Positions 1 to 8,415 of a DNA stretch of 50,210 nucleotides are shown in pieces; position 1 is the stretch's first letter, and each line of letters opens with the position of its first letter. Source of the DNA: Candidatus Bathyarchaeota archaeon (GTDB lineage: Archaea; Thermoproteota; Bathyarchaeia; Bathyarchaeales; DTEX01). Location of the stretch: NCBI GenBank assembly GCA_018396655.1, contig JAGTQF010000008.1, positions 1 to 50,210 on the forward strand. The letters are read 5' to 3'. The notes beneath the pieces were generated by a model. It had not been told where the DNA came from. It searched no databases and was given only the letters and a program-made list of their open reading frames with translations. The position numbers and the translations under genes are program-made.

Positions 1-18
1 GGGTTCACCCTTACATAG

Positions 19-43
19 CTGGGGTTAACCCCAGGGTGCACCC
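19..43. repeat. two abutting perfect DNA palindromes
   Basis: CTGGGGTTAACCCCAG (19-34) and GGGTGCACCC (34-43). Confidence 0.6.
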
Positions 44-126
44 CGGAGCGGCCCCAAACCAGCAAAATATGACCCCTATAACAGAGCCAATTTCAAGCCC
101 CATTTCAAAAAATAATCAAGATTTTT

Positions 127-204
127 TGGTGCGGCCGCCGGGATTTGAACCCGGGATCGCAGGCTTGGAAGGCCTGTGTCCTAACCAGGCTAGACGACGG
201 CCGC
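127..204 (-). tRNA. tRNA-Gly(UCC), 3' CCA encoded
   Basis: Minus strand GCGGCCG-UCGUCUAGCCUGGUUAGGACA-CAGGC-CUUCCAA-GCCUG-...-CCGGGUUCGAAUCCCGG-CGGCCGC-A-CCA; complete cloverleaf, anticodon UCC. Confidence 0.95.
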
Positions 205-264
205 TTGTTCTTTATAGTCTATTTTTGTCTTTTTTGTTGCGGGTTAATTAATTTTTTGTGTTGG

Positions 265-1173
265 TTATAGGCGTGATATTTTGAATCTTGGGTGGTTTGG
301 TTGTGGGCGTTTTCCTTCCTCCATTAGTATTTGTGCGTATGCTGCGTTTATTAGGCTTATTGCTGGGAACATGTATTCTGCATCGTTTATGGGTCCATAT
401 AAGACGAAGTCTGCGCCTACCGCTATTGGCAGCCCATTCGCTATTGCTGAGCAGACCATACTCAAAATCTTATCCTTCTTTTCTTTAAGGGATTTCCATG
501 ATGCTATTGCATTATGCGCTCCACATCCAGCTGGATAACCATATCGCTCCTTAACCTCATATATTGCCTTACAAGCTAATCCCAGCGTTGCTATATCCAA
601 GACAACTGTGTCGACGAGTATCTTCTTTATTCCAGCTCCCTCAATTTTTGGGATTAGAGATTCAAAGAGCTTTATTCTTTCTTTATAGGACACTATGGCC
701 CTAGTGCTATATGTTAACGCTATGGCTGATTGTATTCCAACCTCTCTTGCCTTCTCATATATCTGCGGCTTAGTCTCTGGATTAATGGAGTTCAGAATAG
801 TCCTATCAAGTATGCCAAGCTCTTTAGCGGCGTCCATGCCACCTATGGCAGCATCCTCAGAAACATAATCTATTAGAATTGGCATACTAGTTGCATCAGC
901 TGCAAACTCAAGATATCTTCTAGCATTCTCCCGATTAGAGCATACAACATCGAGCATAGCTGGAAGCCCGGTTCTATCCGAGATCTCCTCGAGCTTTGTG
1001 ACTAAATCTTCGGCAGCCTCTTGATTAAATATTCCGGCTTTTTCGTCCTGAACGTTCTTATCGCCCCTATAAAATATGCTTCCAATCATAACGGTTGGGT
1101 TCTCACCGGGTTGCCCTCCAACCTTAATTCCCGATATCTCAAAAACAATCTGCTCCTTACTAAACTTGAACAT
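265..1173 (-). CDS. mtrH: tetrahydromethanopterin S-methyltransferase subunit H-like (MtrH)
   Basis: MFKFSKEQIVFEISGIKVGGQPGENPTVMIGSIFYRGDK..., characteristic MtrH N-terminus and full length (302 aa). Confidence 0.88.
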   Translation of the reverse strand: MFKFSKEQIVFEISGIKVGGQPGENPTVMIGSIFYRGDKNVQDEKAGIFNQEAAEDLVTKLEEISDRTGLPAMLDVVCSNRENARRYLEFAADATSMPILIDYVSEDAAIGGMDAAKELGILDRTILNSINPETKPQIYEKAREVGIQSAIALTYSTRAIVSYKERIKLFESLIPKIEGAGIKKILVDTVVLDIATLGLACKAIYEVKERYGYPAGCGAHNAIASWKSLKEKKDKILSMVCSAIANGLPIAVGADFVLYGPINDAEYMFPAISLINAAYAQILMEEGKRPQPNHPRFKISRL

Positions 1174-1323
1174 AGGGGCACTCCACCTTTTAAGCCAATT
1201 TAAATTAGAAAGGAATAGGATGCTTGAGAATTTAATGTTTTTGTTTTAACTCCATAATTTAATTTAGAGTTTATTTTGATGGAAATCTAAATTCATTTTA
1301 AGATTCGGTTGGGGTTAAATGGT

Positions 1324-1920
1324 ATGGAGAAAGGTAAGTTAATCTGCATTGAAGGGCTTGATAAGAGTGGAAAAACAACACAATCGCATCTTCTTGTTGA
1401 AGCCCTCAGGAGTTTGGGTTTCGATGCGGTCTACACAACGGAGCCTAGTGGTGGGGAGATTGGGAGGTTCATAGAGCGGTACGTTCTCCGGAGGAGGAGG
1501 CGCATATCTGCTTCTATAGAAGCTTTGTTGTTTGCGGCTGACCGAATAGACCATTTTGAGAGGGAGATAAAGCCGATGCTGGAGAAGGGGAAAATCGTTG
1601 TCTCAGATAGATATGTTTATTCATCCTTTGCCTATCAGGGTGCTGCTGGATTAGATATCGAGTGGATAAAGGAGGTGAATAGAATGGTTCCGGCACCAGA
1701 CCTAGCCATATATATAGATGTTCCACTTGAAGTTGTAATTGAGAGATGCAGAGGAAAACGGAGGTCTGTTATGGAGTTTCCGGATATACAGGCGAAGGTT
1801 CAGGAGATTTACATGCACCTTGTCAGAGAGGGTAAGCTTATCCCGGTTAATGGAAACCGCCCAATAAATGAAGTTTCGAAGGATATTCGAAGAATAGTCT
1901 TTGAGAGGCTGGGGATTTAA
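1324..1920 (+). CDS. tmk: thymidylate kinase (dTMP kinase)
   Basis: ICIEGLDKSGKTTQ P-loop, TTEPSGGEIG, SDRYVYSSFAYQGA; start ATG at 1324 preferred over 1309. Confidence 0.9.
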   Translation: MEKGKLICIEGLDKSGKTTQSHLLVEALRSLGFDAVYTTEPSGGEIGRFIERYVLRRRRRISASIEALLFAADRIDHFEREIKPMLEKGKIVVSDRYVYSSFAYQGAAGLDIEWIKEVNRMVPAPDLAIYIDVPLEVVIERCRGKRRSVMEFPDIQAKVQEIYMHLVREGKLIPVNGNRPINEVSKDIRRIVFERLGI

Positions 1921-2459
1921 GGAAGCCATAAACGCCTAATTTTAGGCATGTTAAAACCCTTCTTAGCTATCTCTGAACTTAAGCCTTCAAGGATAAATTT
2001 GAGGAGGTCTTCAGCTGATATGCGCCCTAAGCCCCTCTCATGAGATACTTTAACTTCGAGTTCACTTCTACTGAAGATGACCCTTAAGAAATAGTAGTCG
2101 AATCTTAGGGCTCTGCGTGTGCCATTATTTTTTAGCGCATAATATCTGATAACGCAGAAGAAATCTAGTATTTGGAAGATTCTCTTATTAATCTCGCTTA
2201 GAAGAAGATTCAGAATCTCCTCATTAATATAGTTGAACGCTAGCCCCTCCGCAACCCCAAACTCAAGCATGACGCTTACGTTTTGTCCAACATGATTTAG
2301 TAGCCAACCGCCCACACTGCGCCCATTTATGTTATGGAGGAAATTTAGAAGTGCCCTTTGTGCCTCATCTACTGGAGCATTAAGCTCAAGGAGCATGGAG
2401 GCGTTATATGTGCTCGGAAAATCTAGGTAAACGCCTAAGCTCCTTTTAGTAGGCTTCAT
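1917..2459 (-). CDS. hypothetical protein
   Basis: 180 aa ORF with ATGA start/stop overlap with the upstream zinc-ribbon gene. Confidence 0.65.
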   Translation of the reverse strand: MKPTKRSLGVYLDFPSTYNASMLLELNAPVDEAQRALLNFLHNINGRSVGGWLLNHVGQNVSVMLEFGVAEGLAFNYINEEILNLLLSEINKRIFQILDFFCVIRYYALKNNGTRRALRFDYYFLRVIFSRSELEVKVSHERGLGRISAEDLLKFILEGLSSEIAKKGFNMPKIRRLWLP

Positions 2460-2833
2460 GCCTTAGATTTCCCAATCCTTCTTATTCTCTCGAGATTATC
2501 CAGTAAGCTTGAGATTACAATGCTTAATCTCCGAATCTCCTCCGGGTCCTCCTCAATCTTGAGTCTCTCATTAACCTCCCAAATCTTCGTTAATAGCGTC
2601 GATTCTGTTTGGCTTAATGCCGATAGAACTTCAATCTCTCTAGCCTCTTCCTCCTCCTTAACGACGACAACCTTCTTTTGGCATTGGGCACACCAGAGCT
2701 CACCACTTTTAAGCCTAAAGATTGGTGAGGCACATGCTGGGCATGAGAGGTCCGTTAGTGTTGCACCGCTCCTCAGCATATCAGCCATTAAACGGACTTT
2801 ATCGCCTCTACCGCCCTCCTTAGACAAGCCCAT
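2456..2833 (-). CDS. Sjogren syndrome/scleroderma autoantigen 1 (p27)-like zinc ribbon protein
   Basis: MADMLRSGATLTDLSCPACASPIFRLKSGELWCAQCQKKVVVV; CxxC...CxxC. Confidence 0.75.
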   Translation of the reverse strand: MGLSKEGGRGDKVRLMADMLRSGATLTDLSCPACASPIFRLKSGELWCAQCQKKVVVVKEEEEAREIEVLSALSQTESTLLTKIWEVNERLKIEEDPEEIRRLSIVISSLLDNLERIRRIGKSKA

Positions 2834-2894
2834 ATTAACTCCCCTTTATTCCATCTTTTCTCTCACTTTAATAGGGTTCCGCCCCTATTAAGCG

Positions 2895-3092
2895 TTATTT
2901 AAGCTTAGCCTTGTATAGCTTAACGAGTTCAACGGCATCCCTAGCATCCTTAGCCTTAGCCAAAACCCTAACCCCAGTAGGGTCCATACGAATCTGGTAC
3001 CCGCATTTTAGGCATTTGGCGGTCTTCTGCCCCTCCCTAGCATATCTAATCATACCGCATTTTGGGCAGGCGAAGACTATGTAATTGGCCAT
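2895..3092 (-). CDS. small zinc-ribbon protein (DUF1922-like)
   Basis: IVFACPKCGMIRYAREGQKTAKCLKCGYQIRM; two CxxC. Confidence 0.7.
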   Translation of the reverse strand: MANYIVFACPKCGMIRYAREGQKTAKCLKCGYQIRMDPTGVRVLAKAKDARDAVELVKLYKAKLK

Positions 3093-3179
3093 GGCGCTAA
3101 ACCATCAAAAATTAAATTAGTAATCCATAATAATTTTTTCATCCACTTTAGGAAATCTTGTGCATCTATGGTATGCATC

Positions 3180-4169
3180 TCATGCAAGCCTATATAATGT
3201 GAAGCTAAATACACCGTTCCTATAAACTGGGTCTACAACTCTCGGTACAACTGGCACTGGCAGCACTATATGCCTATAAAACCTAACATCCCCATGCTCG
3301 GCTTCGATTGTAACATCCCACTCAGAAACCGATAGTCTTATGTCGCCTTCCTCTAAGCCGGGCATATAAGCCATAATAAAGATCCTATCTGGCTCAACAT
3401 AAACGTCTACAAGCGGTGTCCTAACCCAAGGTGCAACAATAGGCTTAATCGCCCTCTCCTCAGCGGCAGATATAGGCCTCCTCCTCGGCTTTATGCCGAA
3501 CGCCTTCACAGCAATCAACCCAAAGACGAAGCCACCTATGTGAGCCCAGAAAGCTACGCCGGAGCTTATGCCAGTTAGGGATATCATGCCCATCAATAGT
3601 TGATAGATAAACCAGAAGCCCAGATAGTAATATGCTGGAATACTGACGATTGTAATGAAAATATAGAATACCAAGGTTCTTATTCTAGCCCTAGGATAAA
3701 GAAGCATATAGGCGCCCAAAACAGCCGATATAGCCCCGGAAGCCCCAACAGCTGGTGTTGTAAGGTCCATAATTACGTAGTAGATTGGAGCCGTGTAGAG
3801 TGATAGAAGCGATGAGGCTATATGCGCAAAGCTAGCAAATAAGCCTCCAGCCAAATAGAAGGCTAAGTATTTCCCATGTCCAAGGGCATCCTCAATATTA
3901 TCGCCGAAAACCCATAAATATAGCATGTTTCCGAGAAGATGTAGAATATCCGCGTGGAGAAAAATGCTTGTGAGAAGCGTTTCAAGCCTCTTCCCCTCAA
4001 GAATATATATTGGCCTCATGCCATACCCGGCAATGGCCCATCTAAGAGCCCTCTGCCTCAGAGGGTCCAGAAGATAGAGGGAGAAGAAAACCAGTATATT
4101 TATGACTATTAGTGCGTAGTTCACGTAGGGTCTTCTCAGCGGCCTATTCTCATCATGGATTGGTATCAT
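3180..4169 (-). CDS. rhomboid family intramembrane serine protease with C-terminal Hsp20/alpha-crystallin-like domain
   Basis: Rhomboid HLLGNMLYLWVFG, catalytic GASGAISAVLGA, AFWAHIGGFVFG; C-terminus VDVYVEPDRIFIMAYMPGLEEGDIRLSVSEWDVTIEAEHGDVRFYRHIVLPVPV...YRNGVFSFTL. Confidence 0.85.
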   Translation of the reverse strand: MIPIHDENRPLRRPYVNYALIVINILVFFSLYLLDPLRQRALRWAIAGYGMRPIYILEGKRLETLLTSIFLHADILHLLGNMLYLWVFGDNIEDALGHGKYLAFYLAGGLFASFAHIASSLLSLYTAPIYYVIMDLTTPAVGASGAISAVLGAYMLLYPRARIRTLVFYIFITIVSIPAYYYLGFWFIYQLLMGMISLTGISSGVAFWAHIGGFVFGLIAVKAFGIKPRRRPISAAEERAIKPIVAPWVRTPLVDVYVEPDRIFIMAYMPGLEEGDIRLSVSEWDVTIEAEHGDVRFYRHIVLPVPVVPRVVDPVYRNGVFSFTLYRLA

Positions 4170-4179
4170 TTCCCGGTTC

Positions 4180-5307
4180 TCACGATTGGCTTAAGGCTCG
4201 CGATAAATCTAAAATCTTCCTAATCGCCCTTTTATAGATTTTTATGCCTACTAGATATTCCGGTATGCTTATGTATTCATTGGGGGTGTGGCTTAGGCTT
4301 GATTCCCCCGGACCATATGTTGCAACCGGCACATTATAGTGGGCTCCAAAGATATTCATGTCCCCGGTTCCGGTCTTCCGGATAAGCCTTGCCTCCTCAC
4401 CGGTCTCCTCTAGAATCGCCTCCCTCAAAGAGCTTATTATGGGCGTGTCTCTCCTAGCCACATATGGCTCAATTCTATCAACAATCCTTAATCTGATAGT
4501 GAACCCATAATCCCCACCCCTAAATTCATTCAATAGGTTGCTAACGATTTTTATTGCCTCGCCGCACTTTACTGTCGGCGGTAGTCTCAAGTCGACTTCC
4601 AGAATACATATGTCCGGTATGCTTTTTGTTGTCCCGCGCCCATAGACTCTAGTTATTGCTGGCGTTAACGAATAGAATATTCCATAAGGCGACTTATATT
4701 CTCGTTCGCAAATATCCTTAAGCCTAGTCCAGAACTCAAAACCTTTCTCAATAGCGTTTGGTAGAAGGTGCTGAGCCCCAACATGCCCAGTGAGAGTCCT
4801 AAACTCAATCCTAATTTTTAAGTGACCCTTATAAGCGAACACTATGTTTTTTATTCCGCTCGGCTCGCCGAAAATTGCATAATCAATTCTCGGCTCATCC
4901 CTCACTAAGCGCCTAATCCCCCTAGCCCTCCCTTCCTCATCAACGACGCATGCTACTAGAATTCTACCCCATGAGAGCTCTGGTTTCAAGCTTAGGGCTG
5001 AGACTATCATGGCTGCTAAAGATGATTTCGCATCCACTGAGCCCCTACCATAAATCCTCTCGCCCTCAATCCTAACCGGTATCCAGCCCGGCACGGTATC
5101 CATATGCCCACATAAAAGGATTGTTGGTCCATCTGAGCCAATCTCACCATAAACATTACTGACCGAGTCCATCCAAACCCTACTAAAACCAATTCTCTTA
5201 AGTTCATCAGCTAGAAAAGATGCCATTTCATCCTCCTTGCCACTTGGGCTGTAAATTTCAAGCATCCTCTTTAGAAGCTCTATCGGATACTGTTCATCCA
5301 TATACAT
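4180..5307 (-). CDS. lysK: [LysW]-lysine/ornithine hydrolase (LysK, M20 family)
   Basis: LLCGHMDTVPGWIPVRIEGERIYGRGSVDAKSSLAAM, EEGRARGIRRL; position in the lys operon. Confidence 0.88.
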   Translation of the reverse strand: MYMDEQYPIELLKRMLEIYSPSGKEDEMASFLADELKRIGFSRVWMDSVSNVYGEIGSDGPTILLCGHMDTVPGWIPVRIEGERIYGRGSVDAKSSLAAMIVSALSLKPELSWGRILVACVVDEEGRARGIRRLVRDEPRIDYAIFGEPSGIKNIVFAYKGHLKIRIEFRTLTGHVGAQHLLPNAIEKGFEFWTRLKDICEREYKSPYGIFYSLTPAITRVYGRGTTKSIPDICILEVDLRLPPTVKCGEAIKIVSNLLNEFRGGDYGFTIRLRIVDRIEPYVARRDTPIISSLREAILEETGEEARLIRKTGTGDMNIFGAHYNVPVATYGPGESSLSHTPNEYISIPEYLVGIKIYKRAIRKILDLSRALSQS

Positions 5308-5313
5308 GCAGTT

Positions 5314-6534
5314 TCACGTGCCATCATTTATTACGCCTTTTGCGAGAAGTGCCTCCTCCTCGGAGATTGCCTCTCTAAGAACGTTGGCGACGGTCTCAAG
5401 TTGCTCCATGCTTATAACTAGTGGTGGGAGGAAGCGTATCACGTTTCTGCCACAGTAGAGCAGTATTATACCCATCTTAAGAGCCCTCATGAGAATATTA
5501 TGAATGTCTACTCTAGCCTCTAAACCTAACATTAAGCCTAAGCCTCTAGCCTCCCTCAAAATCCTAAACTCATCAATCATATCATTTAGAATTCTCTTAA
5601 AGCGCTCACCGAGAATCCTAGCCCTCTCAACGAGATTCTCCTCAATTATCACATCTATTGTTGCGCATGCAGCAGCGCATGCAAGTGGGTTCCCGCCGAA
5701 GGTGCTTGTGTGCTCACCAACCTTAAGCGACCCCATCACATCATCCCTTCCAATAGTTGCTCCTATCGGCACACCACCACCCATGGCCTTAGCAACACAC
5801 ATTATGTCCGGTCGAACGCCCCAATGCTCGGATGCCCACATGCACCCGGTGCGCCCGAAGCCAGTTTGGACTTCATCGAAGATTAAAATAATCCCGTGCT
5901 CATCGCAGAGTTTACGTAAGCCCTCAAGAAATCCGTTTGGTGCTACATGAACTCCTCCCTCACCCTGAATTGGCTCAACGATTATTGCAGCTGTATCCTT
6001 GGTTATTGCCTCCTCAACCCTATCAAGCTTACCAAATGGCACAAACTTGAAATTTGGATTTATAAGATTTCTGAATGGCTCACGGTATTTTGGATTCCAC
6101 GTTGCCGATAATGCGCCGAGCGTTTTGCCGTGAAAGCCCCTAACCATACTTATAATCTCATGCTTACCCGTGTATTTTACGGCGGCTTTTATTGCGCACT
6201 CAACAGACTCGGCCCCACTATTAGACAAAAATATCCTATTTAATCCTTTAGGGGCTATCTTAACAAGCTTCTCGAGAAGCTCAGCCCTCCTATCATTATA
6301 GAGCGAGCCATGGCATGCTATTAATCTCTCACACTGCTCCTTTATGGCTTTAACAAGTTTAGGGTGGCAGTGTCCAACTAGGCTTACGCCGTAGCCGCCC
6401 ATACAGTCTATATATGCCTTGCCGTTCACATCATATAAGACTGCGCCTTCTCCCCTAACAATACATACCGGAAACTTCTGGTAAACGTTCGCTAGATAAG
6501 CGTTTTCAGCGGCTAATATTTCTTCCTCATTCAG
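5314..6534 (-). CDS. lysJ: [LysW]-aminoadipate semialdehyde/glutamate semialdehyde transaminase (LysJ); apparent CTG start
   Basis: Class III aminotransferase (GGYGVSLVGHCHPK, FDEVQTGFGRTG, STFGGNPLACAAA). Frame stays open upstream of the called GTG(6429): LNEEEILAAENAYLANVYQKFPVCIVRGEGAVLYDVNGKAY, back to TAG(6540); SD-like GGTGA before CTG(6534). Confidence 0.85.
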   Translation of the reverse strand: MNEEEILAAENAYLANVYQKFPVCIVRGEGAVLYDVNGKAYIDCMGGYGVSLVGHCHPKLVKAIKEQCERLIACHGSLYNDRRAELLEKLVKIAPKGLNRIFLSNSGAESVECAIKAAVKYTGKHEIISMVRGFHGKTLGALSATWNPKYREPFRNLINPNFKFVPFGKLDRVEEAITKDTAAIIVEPIQGEGGVHVAPNGFLEGLRKLCDEHGIILIFDEVQTGFGRTGCMWASEHWGVRPDIMCVAKAMGGGVPIGATIGRDDVMGSLKVGEHTSTFGGNPLACAAACATIDVIIEENLVERARILGERFKRILNDMIDEFRILREARGLGLMLGLEARVDIHNILMRALKMGIILLYCGRNVIRFLPPLVISMEQLETVANVLREAISEEEALLAKGVINDGT

Positions 6535-7333
6535 TCTCTATCACCGTGCCATTTAAGCCATTTAAGGCGCTTAATATTGGATTCTCTACTAGACCGCATG
6601 CTATTATAGCCACCTTAGCGCCAGCTTCCAAAGCCTCTATTGAAGCAATAACCTTCTTATCCATGCCCGGCCCTATCCTTGGAAGAATATTTTTGGCTCC
6701 ACTTAAGGAGGTTCTCTTAATATATTCCTCGCCTAATTTGACACCCGGAACATCTGTCAGAAAAATTATCTTATCAGCCTTGAGCGCTCCAGCTATCTGC
6801 CCAGCAGCCCTATCACTATCAACATTCAAGTATTCATTCTCTTCGCCTATAGCCACCGGCGAGACCACTGGAACATATCCATTCTCGATGAGAACTTCAA
6901 GAAGACGCGAGTTAACTTTAGATATCTTACCAGTGAATCCTCCATCAATTATGCGCTTTCTACCCCTCTCATCGATTATAAGGAGCTTCTTCTTTCTACT
7001 CGCAACCATCAACGCTCCATCTATGCCGGATATGCCGACTGCAGGTATGCCGTGGCTTATAAGCCATCGGACAATCGCCTTATTTATTCTTCCAGCCATA
7101 ACCATAGTATATATTTCAACTGTTTCCTCATCAGTATAACGGCTTCTTATACCCTCAGGTGAGGTTACGAAGACCTGCTCCTTACCGAGCTTCTCGGCTA
7201 TCTCTGTGACTTCATCCCCTCCACCATGAACTATAACTAGCCTATCGCCCTCAAGAATCCTCTTTATGTCGTTGGCTAGGGAATCATTTAGTCCGCCCCT
7301 AAATATATCTCCACCAATTTTCAGAACCAACAT
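6527..7333 (-). CDS. lysZ: [LysW]-aminoadipate/glutamate kinase (LysZ)
   Basis: LVLKIGGDIFRGG, LVIVHGGGDEVTEIAEKLG; amino acid kinase family in lys operon. Confidence 0.88.
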   Translation of the reverse strand: MLVLKIGGDIFRGGLNDSLANDIKRILEGDRLVIVHGGGDEVTEIAEKLGKEQVFVTSPEGIRSRYTDEETVEIYTMVMAGRINKAIVRWLISHGIPAVGISGIDGALMVASRKKKLLIIDERGRKRIIDGGFTGKISKVNSRLLEVLIENGYVPVVSPVAIGEENEYLNVDSDRAAGQIAGALKADKIIFLTDVPGVKLGEEYIKRTSLSGAKNILPRIGPGMDKKVIASIEALEAGAKVAIIACGLVENPILSALNGLNGTVIETE

Positions 7334-7362
7334 CTCTAAGCTTATCCTCCAGAAGGCTGAGA

Positions 7363-8415
7363 TTAGATTGGGTGTAGGGCTGAGTAACGCAGCCCCTCCC
7401 CCTCATCCCAACCACACATGATGTTCATGTCCTGGACCGCCGTTCCAGCAGCACCCTTCATTAAGTTATCTATGGCAGATAAAATAACAAGCCTATTAGT
7501 ATACTCGTCTATTTCAAAGCCTATATCGCAATAGTTTGAGCCGACAACGATTTTGGGGTCCGGATACCTGAAGACGCCCTTAACATCACGCATGAATCTT
7601 ATGAAGGGTTCATTGGCGTAAAACTCTCTATATGTGCGCCAAACCTCAATGGATGTTACTGGTTCCCTTAGGAAGACGTGGCATGTCGAAAGTATTCCCC
7701 TAACCATATTAACGGCGTGGGCGGACATCGAGACCCTAACTCTCTCGCCACATAACAGGCTCAGCTCCTGCTCTATCTCGGCCGTATGCCTATGCCCAAC
7801 TGGCTTGTAAGGTCTAACAACACTATAATGCTCAGAATGATGCGTCGATAATGATGGCTTAGCTCCTGCGCCAGATGAGCCAACCTTAAAATCTATGACG
7901 ATTCTGTCTCTCTCGACTTTATTGGACCTAACTATTGGGGCAAGCGCAAGTATCCCGGCAGCAGCCATGCAGCCCGGAACAGCAACTAATTGAGCATCTT
8001 TTATCTCCTTACGATGAAGTTCCGGTAAGCCATAAACGGCCTTTTCAAGGAGCTCCGGACATTTATGGCTCCAGCCATACCACTTTACGTAGTTCTCTGG
8101 GTTTTTAAGTCTAAAGTCCGCGCTGGTGTCAATTACTTTAAGCCCCGACTCGAGGAGCTGCGGTATAAATGTTGATGAGACCCCATGTGATGTTGCCACG
8201 AAAAGTATGTCACACAATCCCATAACCTTTGCTGGGTCGGACTTAATGAATTTTAGGGTTGTTTGACCCTTCAGGTTTGGGTGAACCCTGTGAACATACT
8301 CACCTGCATACGTGTTTGATGTTGCAGCTGTAACTTCAACTCTTGGGTGTGCGAGTAGGAGGCGGAGTAACTCGCCGCCTACATATCCTGATGCGCCGAA
8401 AATACCAACTCTCAT
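7363..8415 (-). CDS. lysY: [LysW]-aminoadipyl/glutamyl phosphate reductase (LysY)
   Basis: MRVGIFGASGYVGGELLRLLLAHPRVEV, VPGCMAAAGILALAPI; ArgC/LysY family. Confidence 0.9.
   Translation of the reverse strand: MRVGIFGASGYVGGELLRLLLAHPRVEVTAATSNTYAGEYVHRVHPNLKGQTTLKFIKSDPAKVMGLCDILFVATSHGVSSTFIPQLLESGLKVIDTSADFRLKNPENYVKWYGWSHKCPELLEKAVYGLPELHRKEIKDAQLVAVPGCMAAAGILALAPIVRSNKVERDRIVIDFKVGSSGAGAKPSLSTHHSEHYSVVRPYKPVGHRHTAEIEQELSLLCGERVRVSMSAHAVNMVRGILSTCHVFLREPVTSIEVWRTYREFYANEPFIRFMRDVKGVFRYPDPKIVVGSNYCDIGFEIDEYTNRLVILSAIDNLMKGAAGTAVQDMNIMCGWDEGEGLRYSALHPI

Noticed and set aside
36-251. 71-aa plus-strand ORF across the tRNA
   Set aside because: Overlaps tRNA-Gly antisense; spurious.
5504-5950. 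148-aa plus-strand ORF antisense to lysJ
   Set aside because: Shadow ORF, no domain, Ser/Pro-rich translation typical of an antisense frame.
6546-7139. 197-aa plus-strand ORF antisense to lysZ
   Set aside because: Lies wholly opposite a strongly conserved gene; no recognisable domain; typical antisense shadow ORF.
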